Source: Euryarchaeota archaeon UBA24
Lineage (GTDB): Archaea; Halobacteriota; Halobacteria; Halobacteriales; Hikarchaeaceae
NCBI GenBank assembly: GCA_002503845.1
Contig: DASO01000008.1
Coordinates: 1 to 52,618 of the forward strand
Reading direction: 5' to 3'
DNA: 52,618 nucleotides
In this document: piece after piece, positions 24,841-33,286 of the stretch
Position numbering within the stretch: position 1 is the stretch's first letter
How the letters are laid out: each line of letters begins with the position of its first letter
Program-made: the position numbers and the translations under genes
The notes under the pieces: generated by a model
Databases searched by the model: none
Seen by the model: only the letters and a program-made list of their open reading frames with translations
Told to the model about the DNA's origin: nothing

Positions 24841-25644
24841 TTATATTTTGCTTACCATTCTCAAACTAGTTTGAAGGCTAATCTCTTGATTCCCTTCTTC
24901 TATTTCGTATCCAATCAAATCCCGCAAATCCACCGCATAGTTGTCATTGGAGATTTTTAAAATCAAAAACCTTCCTTCAATACCTATAATTTCTCCTGAT
25001 AATATCACCGCAGGGATGGGGGGATATTCCAACTCAAATCCATACTCTAAATCAAATGTTTTCACTGTTTTATAATCTGCTATAATGGTATTCCACTCTT
25101 TCTCACTAACATATTGACCAATGCCATTTATCTTTTCTTTAGAAATCACTCTATCTTTAATTTTATCTGCTATCCCCCGTTCTATTTGTCTCGCAGTTCT
25201 GCCATTTGAAACCGTTTCAATATGGGCTGCTTTACGGGCACCTTGCTCTTTCAGTCTCGTTATTAGACGGGACATCCGCGTTACTCCTACCTTGAAAGTA
25301 GAAGGGGAAAAACCTGCTATGTAAACTGCATGTATTTCTTTGCAAGATGGCAGGGGCAAATCACAATTACCTGTGCATCTCGCACATATCCAGTCATTTG
25401 TATGTTCTATACAATATGGGACTTTATCCTCTCCACAAGATTCATGCACACCATTTGTAATACTCCCTGCACATCGACGTTCACCAAGTTTATAGTCTAC
25501 AAATTCTCCCTGCTCAAGATATATTCGATCCAATTCTCCATTTTTTTCTAGTATTAAATGTGGGACATCTGGCTCATTATTCGTTCCATCTATTAAGTCA
25601 TACTCGAGCACATCCAACCCTGATTCAAATCCAACAATTTGCAC
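24841..25644 (-). CDS. DUF2797 protein with N-terminal zinc ribbons
   Basis: The 267-residue protein belongs to DUF2797 by its cysteine pattern and middle segment. RRCAGS, HESCGE, VPYCIEH and WICARCTGNC supply eight or so zinc-type cysteines in residues 57-95. YIAGFSPSTFKVGVTRMSRLITRLKEQGA near 108-136 is the family core, reminiscent of GIY-YIG-like strands. The C-terminus is a beta-rich domain. No biochemical role is established to my knowledge. The GTG start overlaps the stop of the upstream epimerase by one base, so the two form an operon. Confidence 0.8.
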   Translation of the reverse strand: MQIVGFESGLDVLEYDLIDGTNNEPDVPHLILEKNGELDRIYLEQGEFVDYKLGERRCAGSITNGVHESCGEDKVPYCIEHTNDWICARCTGNCDLPLPSCKEIHAVYIAGFSPSTFKVGVTRMSRLITRLKEQGARKAAHIETVSNGRTARQIERGIADKIKDRVISKEKINGIGQYVSEKEWNTIIADYKTVKTFDLEYGFELEYPPIPAVILSGEIIGIEGRFLILKISNDNYAVDLRDLIGYEIEEGNQEISLQTSLRMVSKI

Positions 25645-26573
25645 TATTGACTTGACACCAGTTCTCTGACAGTGCGTCTGACTGCGTCCTCGCTTTCAAG
25701 TTCTGGGCCCCACCCCAATGATATCAATTTTTCAACCGACAAGCTCATTCGAGGGACATCACCCGCCCATCCTCTATCCGAAGAAGTGTATGTTATCTTT
25801 GGAGACAAATCCATCTGGTTGGCTACTATTTCTGCTATTTCTCTAACGGAAATTGTAGTCTTTGTCCCGATATTATACACGTTTGTAGGGTCCGATGTCA
25901 TTTCAATTATCCAACACATAGCTTCTATGCAATCTTCGATGTATATGTAGGATTTTTCTTGATGCCCATCCCCCAGTACATGAAGCAATTCTGGATTTTT
26001 CTTCAATTTTTCAATAAAATCTGGTATTACTGCCCCTTTTTGAAGACGTGGTCCCACAACATTTGCCAATCGAAATATCCATGTTGTATAATCAAACCCG
26101 TGTGCATATGCCGATATGAGTGCTTCTGAAGCCAGTTTCGATGCCCCATATACACTAATTGGCTCTAGAGGCGTATAACTTTCAGGAGTTGGACACTCTG
26201 CTTCTCCATATACTGTAGATGAAGATGCAAATGCAATATTCATTACTCCCACCTCTTTCATACGGGACAATATATTCGACGTCATGGTATTATTAAAATC
26301 GAATTGAGCAGCAATATTCTCTGAATTAACAGCTTTATCGGCCGCTAAATGAAAAATCATATCTGTTTCAGATGTGATTGCCATCTCCACCACTGATAAA
26401 TCATATAAGTCCCCCTCAATCACTTCTATTCCTTTCACCTCTTCAACACCAATTTGGTTTTCAGATCTGTCTACAATAGTCACGTTGTTGTTAGAGGCCA
26501 ATTGTTCTGCTAAGTGGGATCCTATAAATCCATATCCTCCAGTGATCAAAATCTGTTTGCCATCAAGGTTCAC
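25644..26573 (-). CDS. NAD-dependent epimerase/dehydratase (UDP-glucose 4-epimerase-like)
   Basis: An extended SDR of about 309 residues with GGYGFIGSHLAEQL near the N-terminus, FHLAADKAVNSE near 84, Ser triplet ASSSTVYGE, catalytic YGASK about 140, RLANVVGPR, and IYIEDCIEAM near 204. The family epimerises or dehydrates nucleotide sugars such as UDP-glucose, supplying donors to glycosyltransferases like those nearby. GTG at 26573 starts just before the Rossmann strand; a TTG at 26600 would add nine residues. It diverges from aTrm56. Confidence 0.87.
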   Translation of the reverse strand: MNLDGKQILITGGYGFIGSHLAEQLASNNNVTIVDRSENQIGVEEVKGIEVIEGDLYDLSVVEMAITSETDMIFHLAADKAVNSENIAAQFDFNNTMTSNILSRMKEVGVMNIAFASSSTVYGEAECPTPESYTPLEPISVYGASKLASEALISAYAHGFDYTTWIFRLANVVGPRLQKGAVIPDFIEKLKKNPELLHVLGDGHQEKSYIYIEDCIEAMCWIIEMTSDPTNVYNIGTKTTISVREIAEIVANQMDLSPKITYTSSDRGWAGDVPRMSLSVEKLISLGWGPELESEDAVRRTVRELVSSQ

Positions 26574-26637
26574 AAGCCTTTCATAGGTATCTGCTAACAA
26601 GACCCTTACTACTTCGAAAAATTAGCTAAGCTATTTA

Positions 26638-27195
26638 ATGTCATTTCGGCAATATTACTCTATGGATGGTAAACACGAAGTTTCAATTTTGAGAATTGGA
26701 CATCGTCCTGGGAGGGATGAAAGAATCACTACTCATGTCGGTCTAGTGGCACGTGCATTTGGTGCTGACAGAGTAATTTTCCCCGATGCTGCAAGTTCCT
26801 CCTCATCTACTATCAACGAAGTTTCTTTAAACTTCGGTGGATCCTTTAGAGCAGAATCTATAACTAATGTTTCCAAGTTTGTTAAGTCCTGGAATGGCTC
26901 CATAGTCCATCTAACAATGTATGGGCAGCCGATAGAATCTCTTATAGATGACGTAATCATATCTCATCATTCTGACCCTCTTCTCATAATTGTTGGCGCG
27001 GAAAAAGTCCCCTTTTTCATTTATGAGGCAGCAGATTGGAATCTATCTGTAACAAACCAACCTCATTCTGAAATCGCAGCACTAGCTATCTTCTTAGACC
27101 GACTATTCCAAGGCACTGAATTAAATCAATCTTGGGATGATGCAAAACAAAAAATAATCCCTCAAAAATCAGGAAAACTTGTAGAAGGTAATTAA
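26638..27195 (+). CDS. trm56: tRNA (cytidine-56-2'-O)-methyltransferase
   Basis: The archaea-specific SPOUT methyltransferase aTrm56 is recognised by SILRIGHRPGRDERITTHVGLVARAFGAD at the start and VGAEKVPFFIYEAADWNLSVTNQPHSEIAALA in the SAM-binding knot. It methylates the ribose of C56 in the T loop of tRNAs. Both ATG 26638 and ATG 26662 (MDGKHEVSIL) are possible; homologues usually begin close to the second. Length 177-185 is normal. Confidence 0.93.
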   Translation: MSFRQYYSMDGKHEVSILRIGHRPGRDERITTHVGLVARAFGADRVIFPDAASSSSSTINEVSLNFGGSFRAESITNVSKFVKSWNGSIVHLTMYGQPIESLIDDVIISHHSDPLLIIVGAEKVPFFIYEAADWNLSVTNQPHSEIAALAIFLDRLFQGTELNQSWDDAKQKIIPQKSGKLVEGN

Positions 27196-27265
27196 TTTTT
27201 TGGCATTCTTTTTGCCCAGGCACGAGTGAGTAACTTTAAAGCCAGTTGCTGCCCCCCTTTATATA

Positions 27266-27793
27266 ATGGCTTTCGACGATCTACTACACGACGAAGTAGT
27301 ACAAAAATATCTCCACGAGCTAGTTGGGGATCGAGGAATGCCTGTGGCGGCATCCCCTCCCGAAGGCGAAGTCACCGACGAAGAGCTTTCTCAGAAATTA
27401 GGTTTGGAGTTAAACAATGTTCGACGAGCATTATTCATTTTATATGAAAACGAGCTAGCTAGCTATCGACGTGTTCGGGATGAAGATTCTGGCTGGCTAA
27501 CATACCTCTGGACGTTCAATTATGATCAAATAAGAATAAATCTTTTAGAAGCGATGTCTACTCTTTCGGAGTACCTATCTAAACGTCACGATTTCGAATC
27601 CCAAAATGAATTTTATCTATGCGGAACGTGCTCTCTCCGATTCAGTTTTTCAGACGCCCTTGATCAAAGTTTTGTTTGTCCCACTTGTAGTTCTAAATTG
27701 AATATTATGGACAATTCTCAACTTCTCAATTCAATGAAAAACCGCCTCGATGGCCTTCAAGATCAACTCGCGCTATTATCAATGAAGCTATAA
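27266..27793 (+). CDS. tfe: Transcription factor E
   Basis: The 175-residue protein is the archaeal TFE, homologue of TFIIE-alpha. It has an N-terminal winged helix (about 5-85) with DEELSQKLGLELNNVRRALFILYENELASYRR and WLTYLWTFNYDQIR, then a linker helix. A zinc ribbon with Cys119, Cys122, Cys138 and Cys141 precedes a short C-terminal helix. TFE stabilises the open promoter complex with TBP and TFB. Its stop codon overlaps the start of DUF2110 by one base. Confidence 0.96.
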   Translation: MAFDDLLHDEVVQKYLHELVGDRGMPVAASPPEGEVTDEELSQKLGLELNNVRRALFILYENELASYRRVRDEDSGWLTYLWTFNYDQIRINLLEAMSTLSEYLSKRHDFESQNEFYLCGTCSLRFSFSDALDQSFVCPTCSSKLNIMDNSQLLNSMKNRLDGLQDQLALLSMKL

Positions 27794-28461
27794 TGGTAAC
27801 CCTGGCAACCAAAATTTATGTCAAAGGGGATGCAAGGGATAGGGCAATTCGATCTCTTGATTCTATAATCTCCAACGACATAGGTCAACTTAATGTGTCC
27901 TATGATATTTCCTTCACCCCTCAACACTTTCCTGAAATAAGCATACACGGGGAAGATGAGGTGGCGGCGACTAGTATTTTAATTGAGACGTGGGGTGAAA
28001 TTTTGCCTCCTGTGAAGAATGGTTCTGAATATATTGGGACCTTATCTTCTTGGGACGACCAGGGCTTCTTACTTGATTCGCTTGAACCCGTCCACATCCC
28101 GTCAAATAATTTGGGACTCGGCCCTGGAACTCCTGCCCAAATTAAACAACGTTTCGGACTTGTTCAGCATATGCCCCTCACCTTTATTCAAGGAGAACCT
28201 GCTTCTCTATCTAAGAAAGAATTAGATAGGCTGTATAGTTGGAGGCGTGGGCTTGGTCGTGTAAATGTTAACAGTGCCACGAAAAGCGAGGTCCGGGCTA
28301 CAGTAAACAAATCTGGCCATGCAAAAGATATAGTTTCCGTCGAACGTGTCGGCCTTCTAGAGCAAAGTATTATTTGTTCTGCAGGAACCGACCCTCCTGG
28401 AATTCTAGCAGCGATAGGTCCTTACCTCCCTTCTGAAATGAAGTGTGTGATACCTCTATAG
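27793..28461 (+). CDS. DUF2110 family protein
   Basis: The 222-residue protein matches the archaeal DUF2110 family: an N-terminal alpha/beta part (ATKIYVKGDARDRAIRSL), a central GTLSSWDDQGFLLD strand pair, PGTPAQIKQRFGLVQHMPLTF near 114-134, and a C-terminal segment with VERVGLLEQSIICSAGTDPPGILAAIG. The family regularly follows tfe in haloarchaea. No reaction is known. Its ATG overlaps the tfe stop by one base, so synthesis is coupled to the transcription factor. Confidence 0.85.
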   Translation: MVTLATKIYVKGDARDRAIRSLDSIISNDIGQLNVSYDISFTPQHFPEISIHGEDEVAATSILIETWGEILPPVKNGSEYIGTLSSWDDQGFLLDSLEPVHIPSNNLGLGPGTPAQIKQRFGLVQHMPLTFIQGEPASLSKKELDRLYSWRRGLGRVNVNSATKSEVRATVNKSGHAKDIVSVERVGLLEQSIICSAGTDPPGILAAIGPYLPSEMKCVIPL

Positions 28462-28469
28462 CACGCCTT

Positions 28470-29186
28470 ATGACATCTCGATTTCTTACCACCACTCTTT
28501 TGCTATTCATAGTCATCTGCGCTGGATGCCAAACAATTTCTATAATGGAATCTGAACCTTCATCGCCAGATCCCCTTGCCTATACATCACTCTGGGGCCA
28601 CGACGAAGGCGCTCTCTTTCAACTAGAAAAAAAACAATACCAAGCTGTGTACTCCATTGAAGATGAATCAAAAATAGATCTATACCGCATCCACCGAATC
28701 AACACAAAAAGGCCCCTTGATCTATCTAATGTTCAATTTAGGCACCCCAACGGAACTATAATTTTTGAAGATAAGCTTTCAATAGAGCAGAGTCGATTTT
28801 CAACTTCTATAATTCTGCCCAGTAGCCCTGGTAAACTTGGATTCACTTCCCTGAGATCTGGAAAATCCTTTCAAGCACCTGTAATTACTTCTGGAAATTA
28901 CGTTGTGATTTTACCCAAAGATTCTGATGTTAGCATCCCGCTTCTTAGCAAAGTTAGTCCTTCTAACTATACTACCACATTTACTTCAAATCAGCTACAC
29001 TTGCACTGGAATGATCCCTCTAGCGAGGCAATCTACGTTCAATATTATCTAGCCCGGGACGCACAATTATTGGCAGGATTATTGCTCTTTTGCGGAGCAT
29101 CTCTACTTTTGTACTCCTTATTCTTCTGGTCACAAATGAAACGTATACGGAAAAACAAATTCGAAACAGACCCCCCTCTACAATAA
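28470..29186 (+). CDS. Predicted lipoprotein (DUF5803-like)
   Basis: Residues 1-20 form a signal peptide ending in the lipobox ICAGC, so the mature protein should be lipid-anchored outside the membrane. The middle is beta-rich, and a second membrane helix near 202-222 (LLAGLLLFCGASLLLYSLFFW) is followed by a basic cytoplasmic tail. Position directly after the DUF2110 gene matches the haloarchaeal DUF5803 gene. The ATG at 28470 is chosen because an upstream in-frame start would bury the signal peptide and overlap the preceding gene. Function unknown. Confidence 0.75.
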   Translation: MTSRFLTTTLLLFIVICAGCQTISIMESEPSSPDPLAYTSLWGHDEGALFQLEKKQYQAVYSIEDESKIDLYRIHRINTKRPLDLSNVQFRHPNGTIIFEDKLSIEQSRFSTSIILPSSPGKLGFTSLRSGKSFQAPVITSGNYVVILPKDSDVSIPLLSKVSPSNYTTTFTSNQLHLHWNDPSSEAIYVQYYLARDAQLLAGLLLFCGASLLLYSLFFWSQMKRIRKNKFETDPPLQ

Positions 29187-29223
29187 CCCACTCATATTTA
29201 GGCGATCAGGACCAACTAGCACT

Positions 29224-29931
29224 ATGAATATTGCCATTATCACTATCGGAGATGAATTACTTTCTGGTGATACGGTGAATACAAATGCAACCTGGATCTG
29301 TGCCCAACTCACCAGTTGTGGTGCATCGACCGGAAGAATTCTCGTCATCCCTGACATCATAGAAGAAATAGTCTCAGCTATCCATGAATGCCAGTCAAAA
29401 TATGAGGCAATAATAATCACAGGCGGTTTGGGACCAACCCACGACGATATCACTCTTGAAGGGGTCTCAAAAGCTGTAGGACAACCTCTAGAACCTCATG
29501 AAGAAGCCAAACGTTGGCTCAAAAAACATCCTAGATATAAAGATAGAAAGCTATCTCCTGGAACTGCAGAGTTACCCCGTGGATCGCTAATGATCAAAAA
29601 TACCGTTGGAGTTGCTCCTGGTGCAATTGTAACTACACAAAATGAAGTCCCCCTGTACATCCTCCCCGGTGTGCCTTCTGAAATGAAAGCCATGTTCGAA
29701 CAAATATCTTCAAATTTTAGTGGCCCTATCAAAACACGAGTTTTTGTATTTACCCAGACTGGAGAAAGTAGATTGGTCAAACATTTTGACTATTTATTAA
29801 CAAATTTTGATGTTACGATTGGCAGTTATCCTCAAAAAGGTGGGGTAAAAATAAGAATAGAAGGAACTGACCCAACCAACGTTGAACAAGCCGTATCGTG
29901 GCTCAAAAATCAAATTCCCCTTTCTGAGTAG
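29224..29931 (+). CDS. CinA/MoaB-like molybdopterin-binding domain protein
   Basis: The 235-residue protein is the COG1058 domain: TIGDELLSGDTVNTN at 7-21, ITGGLGPTHDD at 65-75, LPGVPSEM near 148-155. The fold is shared with MogA/MoeA. In CinA it has an ADP-ribose or NAD-derivative hydrolase role, and stand-alone archaeal members are poorly characterised. The amidase (PncC) domain is absent. It lies 33 bases before an ATP-NAD kinase-like gene, which fits a role in nucleotide cofactor repair, but this is inference. Confidence 0.87.
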   Translation: MNIAIITIGDELLSGDTVNTNATWICAQLTSCGASTGRILVIPDIIEEIVSAIHECQSKYEAIIITGGLGPTHDDITLEGVSKAVGQPLEPHEEAKRWLKKHPRYKDRKLSPGTAELPRGSLMIKNTVGVAPGAIVTTQNEVPLYILPGVPSEMKAMFEQISSNFSGPIKTRVFVFTQTGESRLVKHFDYLLTNFDVTIGSYPQKGGVKIRIEGTDPTNVEQAVSWLKNQIPLSE

Positions 29932-29964
29932 ATTTTTCTCTATTCGTATCTGATATGGTGCTAT

Positions 29965-31083
29965 ATGCGGATTGGATTTTTAATTAACCCCATCGCTGGA
30001 ATGGGGGGGAAAGTAGGATTAAAAGGGACCGATAACGTCGTTCAAAAAGCAATTGAAATGGGTGCAAAACCCAGTTCCCCCGATAGGGCGTTGATAGCTT
30101 TACTATCCCTTTCTCATACCCACATCTCCGAATTATTAGTTTATGGCTCTAGCATGGGCGAAGAAATCGCGCTTAAAGCTGGGTTCAGTCCTACCGTTGT
30201 TGGATATCCTCAAAACAAAAAAACATCCGCCATCGACACTCAAAACTCAATCCACTCATTCGTATCCCAAAAGGTTGATCTGATCTTATTTGCAGGGGGA
30301 GATGGAACTGCTGTCGATATATCCCATACTTTGGACGAACTACAATCTTCCATTCCTATCTTGGGAATCCCTTCCGGTGTTAAAGTTTATTCCTCTGTAT
30401 TCGCCAATTCTCCACACGACGTTGGTTCTATCATATCTTCTTATTCAACAACAGAACTTCGTGAGGTAATGGATTTGGATGAAGATGCGTACCGTCAAGG
30501 GGAAATTATCCCTCATATACACTCCATCCGCCCCGTCCCCTTATCTGAAGAACTGCAATCATCCAAGCAACTCTTAGGCGGAACTGTAGAAGGTGCGATA
30601 GAAGGATTGTTGTCTGAACTTTCTACCGACGTTACATATATACTAGGGCCTGGGGGGACACTTCATCAGCTAAAAAAAGAAATAGGATTCGAAGGGACAC
30701 TACTCGGAGTAGACATATGGAGGACCTACCCTCCCGAAAATCAAAATCAATCAACTTCCTCTTCTTCTCCCCCCTACCCTTCTGGAACTGTGATAACAAA
30801 AGACGCAAACGAATCCGCCATCCTCTCTTCTTTAACAGATACTAATGTTGTTATAGTATCTCCCATCGGGGGTCAGGGATTCATCCTCGGACGCGGAAAT
30901 GGGCAAATATCACCCTCTGTTTTAGAACGTTGCACTATCAAAATAGTTGGATCCCGGGCAAAACTAGAAGCGATTGATGTACTCCGAGTAGACACTGGCG
31001 ACCCTGATATTGATTCTAAAATACGTGGATGGCACAGAATTCACATAGGGCGGTTTGAAACCCGACTCATAGAAGTCGTTTAA
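29965..31083 (+). CDS. ATP-NAD kinase-like protein (COG3199/AcoX type)
   Basis: The 372-residue protein begins with the NAD-kinase fold (MRIGFLINPIAGMGG) and has the diagnostic GGDGT at 111-115. It is followed by LGIPSGVKVYSS near 132-143 and a second domain with LGPGGTLHQL and PIGGQGFILGRGNGQISP. The COG3199 branch is related to NAD kinases but longer, and its in vivo substrate is not settled. A Ser/Pro-rich insertion sits near 256-270. It is co-directional with the CinA-like gene and with the PhoU-like gene downstream. Confidence 0.87.
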   Translation: MRIGFLINPIAGMGGKVGLKGTDNVVQKAIEMGAKPSSPDRALIALLSLSHTHISELLVYGSSMGEEIALKAGFSPTVVGYPQNKKTSAIDTQNSIHSFVSQKVDLILFAGGDGTAVDISHTLDELQSSIPILGIPSGVKVYSSVFANSPHDVGSIISSYSTTELREVMDLDEDAYRQGEIIPHIHSIRPVPLSEELQSSKQLLGGTVEGAIEGLLSELSTDVTYILGPGGTLHQLKKEIGFEGTLLGVDIWRTYPPENQNQSTSSSSPPYPSGTVITKDANESAILSSLTDTNVVIVSPIGGQGFILGRGNGQISPSVLERCTIKIVGSRAKLEAIDVLRVDTGDPDIDSKIRGWHRIHIGRFETRLIEVV

Positions 31084-31149
31084 TCCTACATATTAATATT
31101 GTCTATATTGTATCAGGAAGGTTATATTATCTCTCAACCTAATCGTCTC

Positions 31150-32181
31150 ATGACCGATTCCCGGAAAGTACAACGGCTTGGACCTTCGACATTGGCAATA
31201 ACTCTCCCCTCTGATTGGGTTCGAGAATTCGAAGTAAAAAAGGGGGATGAACTATCTCTCACACAGCTAAAAAGTGGTGTAATGGCAGTCTCTCCTGCAT
31301 CTGCAACTTATCAAAAACCCACTGCAACTATCCATGTAGAACACATGAACTCTTCTACTATTGAACGTGCTATTATTGCACAATATGTTTTAGGTAGGCG
31401 CGTTATTTACATCAAGAATGCTGTCACTCTTAACTCTGAAATAATCAATGCCATCTATAAAGCCGAAACTCAATTGATGGGGCTTGGGGTCGTAGAAGAA
31501 ACTCCAAATGCCATTGTTATCAATTGCTCAATTGACCCCACCGATTTCAATCTAAATGATTTGCTAACCCGACTTGAAATTACTGGTAGAACTATGAGAG
31601 ATGAGTCCATTAACGCGTTTATGACTGGCAATAAAGACATGGCACAACGCGCACTCAATCGAGAAAACCAAGCTAACAAAATTTTCCTTTTACTCTTGCG
31701 TTTAATCTATATTTCTTATCAGAACCCTGTTGTAGCACATTCAGTTGGATTTGAGGATGTTTTCCCTTTGATTAGTTACCGCTCCATAGCAAAGAACCTA
31801 GAATTGACTGCAGACGATTCCGAAGATATAGCTAACAAGGTTCTTGAATCTGATGCCCACACAATTGATCTCGACACTGGCACTTCTAAAACGCTATTAA
31901 AACTCGTAGAAAAAGTAGATGATTTAACCTATAATGCCGTCCAATCCGTCGTAACCTTCGATTTTGGAATTGCTGTAACTTGCCGTGACCTTTTCTCTGA
32001 AATCAACCAGTTAGGGGAATCTCTCATAAGCGAAGCATCTCCCATGACCAATGTTGATTTATTACTTCTCACAGAGGTACTCCATAGTTTAACACGCTCC
32101 GCTGGTTATGCAATGCGGAATGTGGAAATTGCCACAAATTTATCACTAAATCAGAATTCAGAATACGTATCAATAGAGTGA
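31150..32181 (+). CDS. PhoU-domain regulator with AbrB-like N-terminus
   Basis: The 343-residue protein joins a SpoVT/AbrB-like swapped-hairpin DNA-binding domain (residues 1-50, RLGPSTLAITLPSDWVREFEVKKGD) to two PhoU-type helical bundles. Such archaeal proteins are thought to regulate phosphate uptake, but no pst genes lie in the window. The ATG at 31150 starts the conserved N-terminus; an upstream in-frame TTG at 31099 is not supported. Its TGA overlaps the GTG of the next small frame by 3 bases. Confidence 0.88.
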   Translation: MTDSRKVQRLGPSTLAITLPSDWVREFEVKKGDELSLTQLKSGVMAVSPASATYQKPTATIHVEHMNSSTIERAIIAQYVLGRRVIYIKNAVTLNSEIINAIYKAETQLMGLGVVEETPNAIVINCSIDPTDFNLNDLLTRLEITGRTMRDESINAFMTGNKDMAQRALNRENQANKIFLLLLRLIYISYQNPVVAHSVGFEDVFPLISYRSIAKNLELTADDSEDIANKVLESDAHTIDLDTGTSKTLLKLVEKVDDLTYNAVQSVVTFDFGIAVTCRDLFSEINQLGESLISEASPMTNVDLLLLTEVLHSLTRSAGYAMRNVEIATNLSLNQNSEYVSIE

Positions 32182-32465
32182 GTATTCAAAATTTTCGAAT
32201 AGGAAAGGACTTACTTGATTGTATTATATTATTCACTGTGTCTACTATAGCAAATGAGGATGATCAATTGCTTGAATATCTAGTCGACCATGTATCTCGG
32301 GGGTCCGAATACTTCCGGGCAAAATACATCGCCGACGTCCTCGGTCTATCTGCAAAACAGGTAGGGGCAAGACTAGCTAGATTGTCACTCAAAACAGACG
32401 GTGTACAAATTGAAAAGTGGGGACGTGGAAGATCAACCACTTGGAAAGTAACCCTATCTGATTAA
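32178..32465 (+). CDS. Small winged-helix protein (DUF7123-like)
   Basis: The 95-residue frame carries a compact winged helix: LLEYLVDHVSRGSEYFRAKYIADVLGLSAKQVGARLARL followed by VQIEKWGRGRSTTWKV, the pattern of a small haloarchaeal DNA-binding family (I recall it as DUF7123). The start could be GTG 32178, overlapping the PhoU stop, or GTG 32238, which begins nearer the conserved part. Its stop overlaps the convergent endonuclease III stop by 4 bases. It is likely a transcription regulator with unknown targets. Confidence 0.75.
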   Translation: MSIQNFRIGKDLLDCIILFTVSTIANEDDQLLEYLVDHVSRGSEYFRAKYIADVLGLSAKQVGARLARLSLKTDGVQIEKWGRGRSTTWKVTLSD

Positions 32466-33163
32466 TTCTTCCCCTCATTTTTCCATAATTTTCCACTTGC
32501 TAGGTCCATCTCTGAATATGTCCACGAAGATGGGCATATTTCTCCCATTGGACACAAATCACATTTTGGACTTCGAGCTTTACAGATAGATCTGCCATGG
32601 GCAATCATTAGATGGGTATATCTTCGCCATTTCTCTTTTGGAATTATTTTCATCAATTCTATCTCAATAGCGTCGCGATTCCTTTTTCCCACAAGTCCCA
32701 TCCGACGAGAAAGCCGCATCACGTGCGTGTCTACAACTATTCCTTCTGTTTCTCCATACGCATGCTGCAAAACAACGTTCGCTGTCTTTCTACCAACTCC
32801 TGGCAATCCAAGAAGCTCTTCCATTGTCCCTGGAACCTCCCCATCATACATTTCTATGATGCATATCGCAGTGTTTACTATCCACCTCGCCTTTTGATTG
32901 AAATAAGTCACTGAAGCTATATCTTTTGAAAATTCCTCGGCACTACTATTTGCATAATCTTCTATGGTTCTATATTTTTTAAAAAGCACTTCAGTAACCT
33001 TGTTGACCCTCTCATCCGTACATTGAGCCGAAAGAATAACTGCAACTAGCAATTCAAACTCGTCTGAGTATTTCAGCGAAATCTCGGCATCAGGATACTC
33101 TTGAAATAAAATATCAACAACTCTAGACGCATGCCCCTTTAACTCTTTATTTGGATCGGCCAT
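32462..33163 (-). CDS. nth: Endonuclease III
   Basis: The 233-residue base-excision repair enzyme has the helix-hairpin-helix LPGVGRKTA at 120-128 with catalytic Lys126 and Asp145 (VVDTHVMR). A 4Fe-4S cluster motif C-x6-C-x2-C-x5-C is formed by Cys194, 201, 204 and 210. It removes oxidised pyrimidines and cuts the abasic site. Monocistronic, in the normal length range. Confidence 0.95.
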   Translation of the reverse strand: MADPNKELKGHASRVVDILFQEYPDAEISLKYSDEFELLVAVILSAQCTDERVNKVTEVLFKKYRTIEDYANSSAEEFSKDIASVTYFNQKARWIVNTAICIIEMYDGEVPGTMEELLGLPGVGRKTANVVLQHAYGETEGIVVDTHVMRLSRRMGLVGKRNRDAIEIELMKIIPKEKWRRYTHLMIAHGRSICKARSPKCDLCPMGEICPSSWTYSEMDLASGKLWKNEGKN

Positions 33164-33286
33164 ACTCTATCCCTTCACTCGAATTTTAATATCTCCGAAG
33201 GCACTTATCAATTTTGACTTATCCATTACATCTATTTTATCCTGTAAAGCAAATATTAAGCTTCCCCCTATCATCTAGGTACTCAT

